Origin: Magnetofaba australis IT-1
GTDB taxonomy: Bacteria; Pseudomonadota; Magnetococcia; Magnetococcales; Magnetococcaceae
Direction: 5' to 3'
DNA length: 33,281 bases
Assembly (NCBI RefSeq): GCF_002109495.1
Contig: NZ_LVJN01000017.1
Span: 1 to 33,281 of the forward strand
The notes below the pieces were generated by a model. It was not told the origin of the DNA, did not search any database, and saw only the letters and a program-made list of their open reading frames with translations. Of this stretch, positions 6,924-15,979 are shown one piece after another (position 1 is the first letter of the stretch; each line of letters starts with the position of its first letter). A program made the position numbers and the translations under genes.

Positions 6924-7907
6924 GTGGAGCCGGACATACGGGATTCGGTGGTGGATTTCGTGGCGTTTTGGTCAGACAAGAGCGAAATCGACACGAGCCG
7001 AATTATCAACTGGATAGGCGTGCAAAGGGGCAAGTTCTATTCATGGCGCAAGCGCTATGGAATGGTTAACGACCACAATGGCCGTATTCCCCGAGATTTT
7101 TGGCTGGACGATTGGGAAAGGGAAGCGATTGTCGCCTTTTTCCATGAACATCCGTCAGAGGGCTATCGGCGCCTGACCTACATGATGCTGGATGCAGGCG
7201 TGGTGGCGGTCAGCCCCTCTTCAGTGCTGCGTGTGCTCAGAACTGCCGGGCTGATGCGTCGTTGGAGCCCACCGCCCTCGCAGAAGGGCACAGGGTTCAA
7301 ACAGCCTTCGGAGCCGCATAAACACTGGCATGTGGACATCTCCTATCTGAATATCCAGGGGACGTTCTACTATCTGTGCAGTGTCCTGGATGGATGTAGC
7401 AGGTTTATCCTCCACTGGGAGATTCGTGAGTCGATGAAGGAAGATGAGGTTGAAGTGGTCCTGCTCCGAGCTCAGGAGGCCTATCCGGAAGCTAAGCCGC
7501 GGCTGATCTCAGACAATGGGCCGCAGTTCGTTGCCAACGATTTTAAGGCGTTCATCCGGGAATCCGGCATGACGCATGTGAGGACTTCGCCTTACTATCC
7601 GCAGAGCAACGGAAAGCTGGAGCGTTTTCACGGTAGTTTGAAGCGTGAGTGCATTCGGCCTCAGACGCCATTATCGCTGGAAGATGCCCAGCGGGTTGTG
7701 GGAAAGTACGTCGAGCATTACAACACCCGGCGGCTCCATAGCGCCATCGACTACGTCACCCCACAGAATCGCCTGGAAGGGCGGCATGTGCAGATCCTGG
7801 CCGAACGAGATCAAAAGCTTGAGGCGGCCAGAGAACGGCGTCGGACGACGCACCAAAAGCAGTCTTTTCAGCCATCCCAAAAAATGGCTGAAAAGGCGAA
7901 CGGCTAA
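6924..7907 (+). CDS. IS3-family OrfB DDE transposase (second type)
   Basis: The 327-residue ORF is measured from a GTG at 6924; the real product is probably an OrfAB frameshift fusion. An N-terminal HTH_21-like part (WERE AIVAFFHEHPSEGYRRL) is followed by the integrase core: Asp in HWHVDISYLNI, second Asp in RLISDNGPQFV, and Glu in SNGKLERFHGSLKRE. The YNTRRLHSAIDYVTP motif ends the core. The C-terminal about 40 residues are highly charged (ERDQKLEAARERRRTTHQK). Spacing and motifs are intact and no internal stop is seen, so this element is probably active. Confidence 0.92.
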   Translation: MEPDIRDSVVDFVAFWSDKSEIDTSRIINWIGVQRGKFYSWRKRYGMVNDHNGRIPRDFWLDDWEREAIVAFFHEHPSEGYRRLTYMMLDAGVVAVSPSSVLRVLRTAGLMRRWSPPPSQKGTGFKQPSEPHKHWHVDISYLNIQGTFYYLCSVLDGCSRFILHWEIRESMKEDEVEVVLLRAQEAYPEAKPRLISDNGPQFVANDFKAFIRESGMTHVRTSPYYPQSNGKLERFHGSLKRECIRPQTPLSLEDAQRVVGKYVEHYNTRRLHSAIDYVTPQNRLEGRHVQILAERDQKLEAARERRRTTHQKQSFQPSQKMAEKANG

Positions 7908-8040
7908 CTGATATTTTGGCTTAGGCGGTTGTCATGTTTCCGCTGAACCAGCACATATTCAGCACAAAGAGGCGGGGAGCGTCGTCGCATTTCCCGTGCT
8001 TGGCGGTCTGCATCACCGCTACGAACGGGTCGCCGCCTAA

Positions 8041-8250
8041 CGTCGTCAGCCATCCGGTTCCTGAATGTCAAAGAGCGCATCAAGCTGGGAGCGTTCCAAT
8101 TACCCATGGGGCAAATCGGCTTTCTACCATCCCCACACCAGACCCAGCTTGGTCCACATGGCCGATTGTCGGGGAATCCGACTGTTCAGTCCAGAGAAAT
8201 CAGCCCTGCTGGAACCATTGGCAGGACCGATTTGTGGCTGGATGGAATAA
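8041..8250 (+). other. Non-coding flank of the integrase-core transposase, boundary with host gene
   Basis: After the transposase stop at 8040 about 210 bp precede recognisable diguanylate cyclase sequence. I see no coding sequence here that resembles a protein family, no terminal repeat matching the 5560-5595 side, and no clear terminator. The segment presumably holds the right end of the mobile element; the exact junction is somewhere near 8250-8265. Confidence 0.5.
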
Positions 8251-9124
8251 ACGAGAGGCAGAGGGGTTGACGATTCTCTTCTGCTCTTGAGATCTCTCGG
8301 CGCAGAATATTGAAAAAAGTGCGCTGGTTCAGCAGCCCAGTCAGGCTATCCATAGAGGAGAGCTCCTGCAATTGCTGCGTTCTCTCTGCGACCGTGGCCT
8401 CCAATCCTTGAGCATAGCGCTCTACCTGATCACTGGCGGCGTTGACCTCTGAAAGCAAGCTGGAGATGTAGGTGTCAAAGACCAATTGAACATCGAACAT
8501 CAACAGCTTATGCAAGGCGTCACGTCGCCCATCGCACTCATTGCAGACCCGGTCCGCCATGGAGACCTCCAGCAACTCCTTTTGCAGCAGCTTTTCCAAA
8601 ATCACCACGGCGGAAACATAGAGCTTGGGGGAGACCCCAATGCGTTTGTGCACTTTGCCGATACGCAGCCGCTTGTTGACATACTCCCGATCATAATAAC
8701 CATCAAACAGCTCGATGATGTAGCCGCGCAACGCAGCTTTGAGCCGTTTCAGGGTCTCCACATCACCAATGAGCAACTCCACCTCAGCGATGGTCTCCTG
8801 GTGCGCATAGAATTTCTCGACGATGCTGTCGATGCGCAGCACAATGTGCTCTTTACAATCTTTGAGATATCCGACATCCGCAGGGGTGAAGCCGATCAGC
8901 TGTTTTCGCTCTTCCACCTCACGGTCCGTCATTTTCATCTGATCGGAGAGGGCGCGCCGGGTCAGGGGCAGTGAGGTATTACGCTTCAAAACCTTGTCAT
9001 CCAACACCATCTTGGCGGAGTCGCTCTGCTCACCTTTAACAGGCATGCCCAATGAGATGCCCGTATTCTCTTGTCCTTGGGCTTCTTGGTCTTCAGAATT
9101 GGAAATGGAAAAGGGTTTGGACAT
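8186..9124 (-). pseudogene. Globin-coupled sensor diguanylate cyclase, truncated in GGDEF
   Basis: The start at 9124 has CAGGAG 10 bases upstream. After a polar N-terminal about 60 residues, a protoglobin sensor domain (about 65-215) is recognisable from RLRIGKVHKRIGVSPKLYVS, whose His fits the proximal haem ligand. A linker (VERYAQGLEATVAERTQQLQ) leads into the first strands of a GGDEF domain (SSMDSLTGLLNQRTFFNILR, about 262-298). At about 8260 native sequence stops and about 20 unrelated residues follow, so the GGDEF signature, metal site and inhibitory site are absent. The family makes c-di-GMP in response to O2 or other haem ligands; this copy cannot. The sensor half could still fold. It lies 87 bp downstream of the GGDEF-EAL receptor gene on the same strand. 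Confidence 0.88.
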
Positions 9125-9160
9125 ATTGTTTTTGCTCCTGTTTTAATCCGAGACTTCCCA

Positions 9161-9176
9161 GGTGGCTATTGCCACC
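9161..9176. other. Short perfect hairpin between the two GGDEF genes
   Basis: GGTGGC-TATT-GCCACC forms a 6-bp stem with a 4-base loop in the 87-bp gap between the receptor gene and the downstream cyclase. There is no U-tract in the direction of transcription, so it does not look like an intrinsic terminator. It may be an RNA-processing or attenuation element, or chance. Confidence 0.35.
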
Positions 9177-9211
9177 ATTTTGTGCGCTTCAACACCTTGT
9201 AGTGATGGTCA

Positions 9212-12200
9212 TCAGTTGGCGTTGACGTAATCAAGCAGTTGTTCAAAGGGCAGGGGTTTGCTGAAGAAATAGCCCTGCACCTGCGCGCACTCCCGATCTC
9301 TTATGAACGCCAACTGCTCCTCTGTTTCAACGCCCTCGGCGACCACACTCAAACCCATAGCGTGCGCCATCGAGATCACGGACTCAACGATTGCGGCGTC
9401 ATCTGAGTCCACGGTCAAATCCCGCACAAAGGATTGATCCACCTTCAGAGAGTGAAGCGGGAATTTCTTCAAATAGCTCAAGGACGAGTAGCCGGTGCCA
9501 AAATCATCAATGGAGATGTGAATCCCCTCCTGGCGAAGGGCTTCAACCGTTGCAATGGTCTCCTCCACATCTTGCATGGCGATGCTCTCAGTGATCTCCA
9601 ACTCCAGGTACTGTGAGGGCAGTCCCGCCTCTGAGAGTGTTTTCTTCACCTTGTCGAGCAAACCGGGGTCTTGGAACTGTTTGGTGGAGAGGTTGACGGC
9701 AACGCGCAGCGCAACGCCTTTGTCGAGCAGCTCTTTAGTCTGGCGGCAGGCGGTTTCCAGCGCCCAATCTCCCATGGGCACAATCAGACCGGTCTCTTCC
9801 GCTAGTGGGATGAAATCGGCTGGAGACACCATGCCTTTTTTGGGATGATTCCAGCGAATCAAAGCCTCCATGCCCGCGGTTCGGTTCTTGGCAATTTCGA
9901 CTTTTGGCTGATAGAAGAGCGTGAACTGCTTCTCTTCAATCGCACGGCGCAGATCGGCCTCCATGGTGAGGCGGAAAGCGCTCTTTGCATTCATCTCCTC
10001 AGAATAAAAGCGATACGTGCCGCGCCCGGCATCTTTGGCTTGATACATCGCCAGATCGGCGTTTTTGGTCAGCGTCTCAAAATCCTGGCCATTGTCTGGA
10101 TAGGTGGCGATGCCAATGCTGGCTCCAATGAATGCTTCATGGTCTTTCAACTTAAAGGCGCGCTGTAGGCTGTGAATAATCTCTTCGGAGATCTTGCCGA
10201 TATCTTCCACCGTCTTGGGATTGTTTAAAATGACGGTGAATTCATCGCCTCCCAAGCGGCACACCACATCGCTTTTGCGCAAGTTGTCCGTAATGCGCGC
10301 CGCCACCTCGATCAGAAGCTCGTCGCCGATATCATGGCCGAACGTATCGTTCACATATTTGAAGCGATCCAGGTCGATAAACAGCACCGCGACTTTCTGG
10401 TTCTCACGTTCAGAGATAACGATTTCACGATTGAGGCGTTCTCGGAACAGGGTTCTGTTAGGCAGCTTGGTCAGCGCATCATAGAACGCCATCTGTTCGA
10501 GCGCCTCTTCGGTCGCTTTCTGATGTGTGATATCTGTAAAGATGCCGACGTAATTGGCGATTTCATTTCGGCTATCGCGAATGATGTTGATACTCAACCA
10601 TTTGGGAAAAACCTCACCGGATTTGCGACGATCCCAGATTTCACCAGACCAGCAGCCCGTTTCATGCAGCGTTTTCCACATCTCTTGATAGAACGCTTTG
10701 TCATGGCGGCCTGACGAGGTGATGCTCGGGTCCTGCCCGAGGACTTCTGCTCTTGCATATCCGGTTACCTGCTCATACGCAGGATTGATATCCACGATCA
10801 GGCCTTTTTTATTGGTGATGACGATCGCTTCGCTGGCGTTCTCAATCACCAGTCTGGAGAGCTCCAGGCTCTCTTCGGTTTTTCTGAAGTCGGTGACGTC
10901 CTGCACCGTGCCGCGCATGAGTACCGGCGCTCCGGAAGCGTCGCGCCGAATGTCGCCCAGTTCGTAAACGATGCGCTCTTCACCGTCAGGGCGAATCACT
11001 CTGTGTTCAACGGAATAGTCGACGTCAGGGTTCTCCAGCGCGCTCTTGACAGCGTCCTGAACCATCTGGCGATCGTCGGGATGCACAGCATTGAGGAAAG
11101 CCTCATAGGTTGCGCTGAAAGCCTGAGGCGTTTGCCCAAAGATGCGATAGATCTCGTCAGACCACTCCAGGTCGCCTGCTTGGATATCCCAGTCCCAGTT
11201 GCCGATGTGAGCGATCTGTTGCGCATGAGCGAGGCTTTCTCGGCTGCGCGTCAGGCGCTCCTCCGCTTTCTCTCGCTGCTGGATTTCATTGTTCAAGAAC
11301 GCTTCAGTCTTTTTGCGGTGATCAATCTCCCGCTGCAAAATGCGATTCCACACCACGACTATCATAAGGGCGGCAAACGCGGCCAGGACATAGTAAGCGA
11401 TTGAGCTCCAGTCGATCTTTTGCGAAAACTCTACACGAATCCAACGGTTGAATATCTGATCGCGCTCCTCTTGCGTGATGTCATCCAGCGCTTTTTGAAG
11501 AATCGGGACAAGTGGTTGCCAATCCTTGCGCACCGCCATGGCGAGTTCAAACCGATACGGCGTCTGCCCGGAGACTGACAGATTGGTGAGGCCGTGCTCC
11601 CGCATGACCTGCCCCACAACCGCCAAGTTGCCGATGAACGCATCAGTTTTCCCGTGGGCGACCGCTTCCAATCCCAGTTTGACGGTCTTGGCGGGCGCTA
11701 TTCGCAACTCTGGATGGTTCTCGACCAGGATGTCATGTGAGGCATAGCTCTTGACCACAGAGACGCTGCGCTTGTGGTCTATGAGATCTTGTACGCCATC
11801 GATAAAGTCGGTGTCGTTACGCGTCACAATGACCATGGGAAAGGAGAGATAGGGCTTGGTGAAGATGGCGTATTTCTCTCTAGCGGGCGTTTTGACCACG
11901 CAGGAGAACAGATCCAGATCACGCGCTTTGACCGCTTCCACCATCTGTGGCCAGGGGCGCTCTTTATCGACGTTGAACTGGACGTTCAGACGCTCCTCCA
12001 CCAAGCGGATGTAGTCCGCCGCCATGCCACGGTAGTGCATTTCCTCATCAATATATTCGAATGGAGCCCAATCGATATCGACCGCCATGCGGAGATCGGA
12101 ATGCTGCGCCAGCCAAGCGCGTTCGCTTGCGCTCAGGTCGATTGACCCCGCATAGGACAGCAAAGGGAGGAAAAGCAGTGTTACAATGGCTCCAGTGAAA

Positions 12201-12265
12201 AGCAGGAAGCCACGAAAAGGCCTTGAGGGCACACTCATAACGAACTTTTCCCTTGGTGATGTCAT
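9212..12265 (-). CDS. Periplasmic-sensing c-di-GMP enzyme: SBP_bac_3-TM-PAS-PAS-GGDEF-EAL
   Basis: The ORF has 1017 residues from 12265. The Met at 12238 (MSVPSRPFRGFLLF...) is a likelier start because it directly precedes the signal/anchor segment (about residues 18-40). An amino-acid-binding-like periplasmic domain (about 50-275, LRMAVDIDWAPFEYID) is followed by a transmembrane helix (about 283-305, YYVLAAFAALMIVVVW), two PAS domains with PAC tails (about 345-455 and 460-580), GGDEF (about 585-745) and EAL (about 755-1010). The cyclase signature GGDEF is intact and preceded by an RxxD inhibitory site (RKSD, five residues upstream). The phosphodiesterase signature MEALIRW, EITES, DDFGTGYSS, KVDQSFV and VAEGVET are also intact. 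Either activity is therefore possible, with small-molecule sensing in the periplasm. The gene is undamaged. Confidence 0.93.
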   Translation of the reverse strand: MTSPREKFVMSVPSRPFRGFLLFTGAIVTLLFLPLLSYAGSIDLSASERAWLAQHSDLRMAVDIDWAPFEYIDEEMHYRGMAADYIRLVEERLNVQFNVDKERPWPQMVEAVKARDLDLFSCVVKTPAREKYAIFTKPYLSFPMVIVTRNDTDFIDGVQDLIDHKRSVSVVKSYASHDILVENHPELRIAPAKTVKLGLEAVAHGKTDAFIGNLAVVGQVMREHGLTNLSVSGQTPYRFELAMAVRKDWQPLVPILQKALDDITQEERDQIFNRWIRVEFSQKIDWSSIAYYVLAAFAALMIVVVWNRILQREIDHRKKTEAFLNNEIQQREKAEERLTRSRESLAHAQQIAHIGNWDWDIQAGDLEWSDEIYRIFGQTPQAFSATYEAFLNAVHPDDRQMVQDAVKSALENPDVDYSVEHRVIRPDGEERIVYELGDIRRDASGAPVLMRGTVQDVTDFRKTEESLELSRLVIENASEAIVITNKKGLIVDINPAYEQVTGYARAEVLGQDPSITSSGRHDKAFYQEMWKTLHETGCWSGEIWDRRKSGEVFPKWLSINIIRDSRNEIANYVGIFTDITHQKATEEALEQMAFYDALTKLPNRTLFRERLNREIVISERENQKVAVLFIDLDRFKYVNDTFGHDIGDELLIEVAARITDNLRKSDVVCRLGGDEFTVILNNPKTVEDIGKISEEIIHSLQRAFKLKDHEAFIGASIGIATYPDNGQDFETLTKNADLAMYQAKDAGRGTYRFYSEEMNAKSAFRLTMEADLRRAIEEKQFTLFYQPKVEIAKNRTAGMEALIRWNHPKKGMVSPADFIPLAEETGLIVPMGDWALETACRQTKELLDKGVALRVAVNLSTKQFQDPGLLDKVKKTLSEAGLPSQYLELEITESIAMQDVEETIATVEALRQEGIHISIDDFGTGYSSLSYLKKFPLHSLKVDQSFVRDLTVDSDDAAIVESVISMAHAMGLSVVAEGVETEEQLAFIRDRECAQVQGYFFSKPLPFEQLLDYVNAN

Positions 12266-12468
12266 GCCGTCAGCCTACCACAGCTTGACCTGGCGCACTC
12301 AAGTTGGGCATGTCGTCAGGACCGTTGCCCACCTTACTCAACTTTCGCAGTTCGCTGAACACCCCTTCAGGCTAAAATCTGCCATATGAATCAAGGGTAA
12401 AGCTGGCCCGTATATGCTATAATTCTGGTGTCGAATCAGCAAGATAGCTCAGGGACGAGGCCAGCCTT
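12266..12468. promoter_or_regulatory. Divergent intergenic region with extended -10 promoter candidate
   Basis: This 203-bp gap separates the minus-strand receptor gene from the plus-strand IS4-like gene. TGC-TATAAT at 12415-12423 is an extended -10 motif reading toward the IS4-like gene, about 45 bases before its ATG; no good -35 hexamer is present. The left end of the IS4-like element probably lies in this gap, but no repeat could be matched because the other end is missing. Confidence 0.5.
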
Positions 12469-13207
12469 ATGAGTCAGCATACCAGGGAACAGGACGCTGT
12501 GCCTACTCCCGTGATTGACGAGATCAAAACTCAATCCTTCGGCGTATTCGGTGTGGATAACGCCATTGTCGATTTTCTCCAGGAAATCGGCTTCCTGGCC
12601 ATTTTCACCCGGCACGGCTGGAGCAAGCGGACCGGAAAGGATCTGCCATCTCTGGTCATGTTGCTGATCCTGCACCCACTGCTGAAGGCGCCGTCCATTC
12701 ATCTTTTTTGCCGTGACCACTTTCTGTCGGTCTTCGCGGTGGGAAAAGACACCTTCTACCGTTTGCTCCAGCGCAAATTCCCCTGGCGCACCGCGCATTG
12801 GGCGTTGATCAAAAGACTGCTGCCCCAGTGGCGTAAATTGGATCTTGGCCCTGGTTACCTCGTTGCAGACACCACCGTCAAAGAGAAGCGCGGAGACCGC
12901 ATCGAAGGCGTTTGCTGGCACCATGACCACAACACAGGCCGCTCAATATCTGGATTCGAAGCAGCCCACCTGGTCTGGGTGAACGAGCAAGGGACTTTGC
13001 CGCTGGATGCCGCTTTGCGATTTTCAAAGCGGCCCCTGATCGGCAACCTGCTCCACATCCTCAACCACCGGTTCGACTGTCGCTCTCATCTCGGACGGCG
13101 TTATCGCGAGGCTGCCGAGATGTCCAAGCTCGATCAGACCGTCGCCATGGTCGCCAGAGCCATTCAGGCTGGAGTCCCGGCGCAATATTTCCTGGCCGAT
13201 GCGTGGT
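12469..13207 (+). pseudogene. IS4-like DDE transposase, C-terminally truncated
   Basis: About 246 codons remain. The product starts MSQHTREQDAVPTPVIDEIK. It has a helical N-terminal half (GVDNAIVDFLQEIGFLAIFT, LPSLVMLLILHPLLKAP), a first catalytic-type Asp in YLVADTTVKEKRG (about residue 130), and ends in YFLADAWL, which resembles the second-Asp region of IS4-superfamily transposases. IS3 copy 3 then interrupts it at 13208; the remaining catalytic domain with the Glu is not found elsewhere in the window. Subfamily assignment is tentative. It cannot be functional. Confidence 0.72.
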
Positions 13208-13249
13208 TGAGGTGTCCTGGCAATAGTGGACACTCCCGTACCATCGATT

Positions 13250-14101
13250 TCAGGCTGTTTTCATAAACTGCTGGGCAAATACGGCTGGCGACAAATACCC
13301 CAGCCGGGAGTGACGGCGCTGCCGGTTGTAGAAAATCTCGATGTACTCCTGGATCGCCGCCTTCGCCTCCTCACGCGTGGTGAATTTCTGATGGTGGACC
13401 AACTCATTCTTCAGGCTGCCCCAGAAGCTCTCCATTGGGGCGTTATCGTAACAATTGCCCTTACGAGACATTGAGGCCTGCATTCCAAACTGCTTCAAAA
13501 TCGCTTGGTAATTGTGGGCGCAATACTGGCTGCCACGATCTGAATGGTGGATCAGTCCTGGAGGCGGCCGTTTCTGCTGAACAGCGCGAAACAAAGCCGC
13601 TCCCGTAAGCGCCTGAGTCATCCGCTCTCCCATGGCGTATCCAACAATCTCACAGGAAAAAACATCTTTTACGCCAGCTAGATAGAGCCATCCTTCCAAG
13701 GTCGCAACATACGTGATGTCGGTCACCCAGATCTGGTTGGGCGCTATTGGTGTAAACTCCTGACCAAGCAGATTTTCTGCTACAGGCAAAGTGTGATTGG
13801 AATCCGTGGTCGCCTTGAACTTGCGCTTTTGTCTGCAACGTAAGCCCAACTCCTGGCGTAAGCGCACGATACGATCCCGCCCTGCATCAAACCCTTCGTC
13901 AGCCAACTCTTTCTGAAGCCTGCGAGCGCCATAGGTCTCACGGGTGCGCTTATGCGCAGCCTGGATGGCGACTTTCAGGCGCTCATCCTCAATATCTCTG
14001 GCCGATGGCGGCCTGTTGAGCCAATCGTAATAACCGCTTCTGGAGACGCTAAATACTCGGCTCATCGTCTCAACTGAATAGCGGGCTCGCCACGCCTTCA
14101 T
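13250..14101 (-). CDS. IS3-family OrfB transposase, copy 3
   Basis: The 283-residue ORF from the ATG at 14101 appears identical to the copy 2 protein by eye, with DITYV, HSDRGSQY and the Glu in APMESFWG all present. The natural product is an OrfAB fusion, and that is impossible here because IS66 copy B separates orfA from orfB about 30 bases upstream of this ATG, just downstream of the slippery site. An open frame runs from the IS66 end into orfB (start at 14224), so a chimeric protein beginning in IS66 leader sequence could be made. Activity is doubtful. Confidence 0.85.
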   Translation of the reverse strand: MKAWRARYSVETMSRVFSVSRSGYYDWLNRPPSARDIEDERLKVAIQAAHKRTRETYGARRLQKELADEGFDAGRDRIVRLRQELGLRCRQKRKFKATTDSNHTLPVAENLLGQEFTPIAPNQIWVTDITYVATLEGWLYLAGVKDVFSCEIVGYAMGERMTQALTGAALFRAVQQKRPPPGLIHHSDRGSQYCAHNYQAILKQFGMQASMSRKGNCYDNAPMESFWGSLKNELVHHQKFTTREEAKAAIQEYIEIFYNRQRRHSRLGYLSPAVFAQQFMKTA

Positions 14102-14130
14102 GAACGCGTATTTTGCAGCGTGTCCTTGGC

Positions 14131-14138
14131 AAAGTACG
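14131..14138 (+). repeat. 8-bp target duplication of IS66 copy B (left)
   Basis: AAAGTACG directly precedes the element start at 14139 and recurs at 16753-16760 directly after it. The site is within the orfA/orfB overlap region of IS3 copy 3. Confidence 0.93.
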
Positions 14139-14335
14139 GTAAGCGCCACGTAAACCGCAGGGTTCCCCTGTCTGGAATGATCCGTCACGCTATGCCTTCC
14201 AGGATGCATAACGGAGGAAGCCATGGCGACAGAGTTGACGGAGCGGCAGCGGTATTGGCTTGAGCACGTTCGCGCCAGCGAGCGGACGGGCGGAACGTTG
14301 AAGGCGTATGCCGACGCTCAAGGGTTGGATGTTCA
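14139..14335 (+). repeat. 197-bp inverted duplication of the IS66 left end (copy B)
   Basis: It is the reverse complement of 16556-16752, with no mismatch seen by eye. It contains a complete tnpA leader with GGAGG, the ATG at 14223 and about 37 tnpA codons, reading outward-to-inward on the plus strand. It ends exactly at the diverged internal right repeat. Confidence 0.93.
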
Positions 14336-14356
14336 GTAAGCGTCCAGTAAACCGCG

Positions 14357-15946
14357 TCAGAGGGTAGGCTTGGCCTTCGGGGTCATGTCGGGATTGAGGC
14401 TCCAGGGCAGCAGCGCCTCGAAATCCGCTACGGTCTGCGCCGCCGGTATCTTCTCGAACAGATGCCGCAGATAGGTGAATGGCTCCAGGCCGTTGGCCTT
14501 GGCGGTCTCGATCAGGCCGTAGAGATTGGCCGACGCCTTCACGCCACGCACCGTGTTGGAGAAAAGCCAGTTCTTGCGGCCCAGGGTAAAGGGACGAATG
14601 GCGTTCTCGCACAGATTGTTGTCGATCTCCAAACGCCCATCCTCGATGTAGCGGATCAGACGCGGCCACTGCTCGGACAGATAGCCCAACGCCTTGCCCA
14701 GCGCCATGGATGGAACCGCCTCGGGCAACCATTTGTCTAGCCACTCTCTTAACTTGGCCAGTATCGGCGGAGCCTCGCTTTGGCGCGCCGCATAGCGCTC
14801 CTCGGGCGGCTTGTCCCGAACCCGCTTCTCAATGGCGTAGAGCTTGCCGATCAGCTTGATGGCGTAATCGGCCTTGGCGCTTTTCTTCCCGCCCGCCGCC
14901 TTGGCCGCATCGCTGAACAGCCGCCGCGCATGCGCCCAACACCCCACATGTTCAATGCCTGCCACCTTGCCCATCGCCAAGTAGCCGCTATAGCCATCGG
15001 TCTGCAACCAACCCTTATAATCGGCCAAGAGTTCCTTCGGCACGCGGCCTTGGCGCGTGGCGTCGTAGTCGAACAGAATCACCGCGCCGCCAGGCGGGCC
15101 GCCGCGCTGAACCCACATGTACGACTTGCTGCTGGCGGGCTTACCGTCCTCGCGCAGCACCTGCACCGGGGTCTCATCCATCTGGATCACGCCCCCTTCG
15201 AGCATCCGATCGCGCAACAGATTGATTAGCGGCTGCACCAGCTGACCACAGCGAATCATCCAGTTGGCCAACGTGCTGCGGGGTAGATCAATCCCCGATC
15301 TTGCCAGAATCGTATGCTGCCGATACAGCGGCAGCGCATCGGCATACTTGGAGACTGCTACAAACGCCAACATCGATGCCGTGGCCAGCGCCTTGGGGAT
15401 CGGCTGCGGCGGCATGTTTGCGCGCACCACGCCGCTGTGGCAGTGGGGGCAGCCATATTTCAAGCGGACATGCCGAATCACCGTCACCTGCGCCGGAATG
15501 ATCTCCAACTGCTCGCTGACATCCCGTCCGATCTCCACCAGGGCATGACCATCCACGCCGCAGGTTTTCTGCTCGGCGGGCAGATCATGGATGATCTCGC
15601 GGCGCGGCAGATGGGCGGGCAACGGCTTGCGACCGCCTTTGCTGCGCTCATGTCCCGCAACGGCGACCGTCTCATCGGCGCCATCTTCATCCGCGATATC
15701 GGCGTCCGGCGCGGCTTGCGCCTCAATTTCCGCTTCATCGAACAGGCTGGGATGGTCGCTGAATTTCTCGCTGCGGCGGCCAAAGCGCCACGCCTTGAGA
15801 AGATTCACCTGCTCCTGAAGGGAGTCGGCGCGCTGCTGGAGAGAGCCGACCTGCTGCTGAAGAGAGTCGCGCTCTTTAAGCAGGACAGCGAGCATTTCAC
15901 GCAGCTCTTCGGGGCTTTCAGGCAGATCGTTTAGCAGCTTATCCAT
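14357..15946 (-). CDS. IS66 TnpC transposase, intact
   Basis: The product has 529 residues. An N-terminal coiled coil (about 15-55; heptad-like SLQQQVGSLQQRADSLQEQV) is followed by the RFGRRSEKF motif and an acidic linker. A zf-IS66 region has CGVDGH and CPHC (about 128-170). The DDE_Tnp_IS66 domain has Asp in IQMDETPVQVL (about 257), Asp in LQTDGYSGY (about 315) and Glu in [11 protein letters not shown] (about 445). The C-terminal IS66 tail ([14 protein letters not shown]...LLPWSLNP) is complete, unlike copy A. It probably supplies transposition function for both copies. TATAAT lies about 6-12 bases before the ATG at 15946, too close for a normal leader, and no strong ribosome site is visible. 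Confidence 0.93.
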   Translation of the reverse strand: MDKLLNDLPESPEELREMLAVLLKERDSLQQQVGSLQQRADSLQEQVNLLKAWRFGRRSEKFSDHPSLFDEAEIEAQAAPDADIADEDGADETVAVAGHERSKGGRKPLPAHLPRREIIHDLPAEQKTCGVDGHALVEIGRDVSEQLEIIPAQVTVIRHVRLKYGCPHCHSGVVRANMPPQPIPKALATASMLAFVAVSKYADALPLYRQHTILARSGIDLPRSTLANWMIRCGQLVQPLINLLRDRMLEGGVIQMDETPVQVLREDGKPASSKSYMWVQRGGPPGGAVILFDYDATRQGRVPKELLADYKGWLQTDGYSGYLAMGKVAGIEHVGCWAHARRLFSDAAKAAGGKKSAKADYAIKLIGKLYAIEKRVRDKPPEERYAARQSEAPPILAKLREWLDKWLPEAVPSMALGKALGYLSEQWPRLIRYIEDGRLEIDNNLCENAIRPFTLGRKNWLFSNTVRGVKASANLYGLIETAKANGLEPFTYLRHLFEKIPAAQTVADFEALLPWSLNPDMTPKAKPTL

Positions 15947-15979
15947 GCCCGATATTATACCGCAAGCGCTCCTACAACT

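Larger units (their letters stand above)
6542..7955 (+). mobile_element. IS3-family insertion sequence (second type), complete
   Basis: The 1414-bp element has imperfect inverted ends. The left reads TGTTTCGGTTCAGATGGAAA and the right, reverse complemented, reads TGTGCTGGTTCAGCGGAAAC; both continue ATGACAA. The tips are TG...CA, with a TATT target duplication. It encodes orfA and orfB with a run of eight A residues as frameshift site. It is unrelated at sequence level to the 1.26-kb IS3 copies and looks intact, so it is probably a recent insertion into the already defined transposase gene. Confidence 0.9.
5595..8040 (+). pseudogene. Integrase-core (rve) transposase, frameshifted and split by an IS3 element
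   Basis: The gene is assembled from 5595-6541 and 7960-8040. The first part starts MLRSLSEFIHFITVFFKSRT and contains an HTH-like region, the first catalytic Asp in QIVAMDFFTVP and the second in LLHDRDPLFM. One base is missing near 6330 (ATGGGATCGAG, expected ATGGGGATCGAG). The frame resumes with TVITAPGSPWQNAIAERVIG (catalytic Glu in AERVIGTLRRD) and LGLSKDCPVHRDI. Removal of 6542-7955 and one TATT duplicate joins this exactly to QHKEAGSVVAFPVLGGLHHR and the stop at 8040, the normal C-terminus for this family. A GGGAGAG ribosome site precedes the start. I could not place terminal repeats. The block lies between the Rpn gene and the cut diguanylate cyclase. Confidence 0.88.

Noticed and set aside
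9125-9211. c-di-GMP riboswitch between the two c-di-GMP genes
   Set aside because: Only 87 bp with a simple 6-bp hairpin; no conserved riboswitch core is recognisable.
14190-14744. 184-codon minus-strand frame ending in the IS66 duplicated end
   Set aside because: It is the alternative-frame reading of tnpC, corresponding to the misframed tail of copy A. In copy B the true tnpC frame is open.
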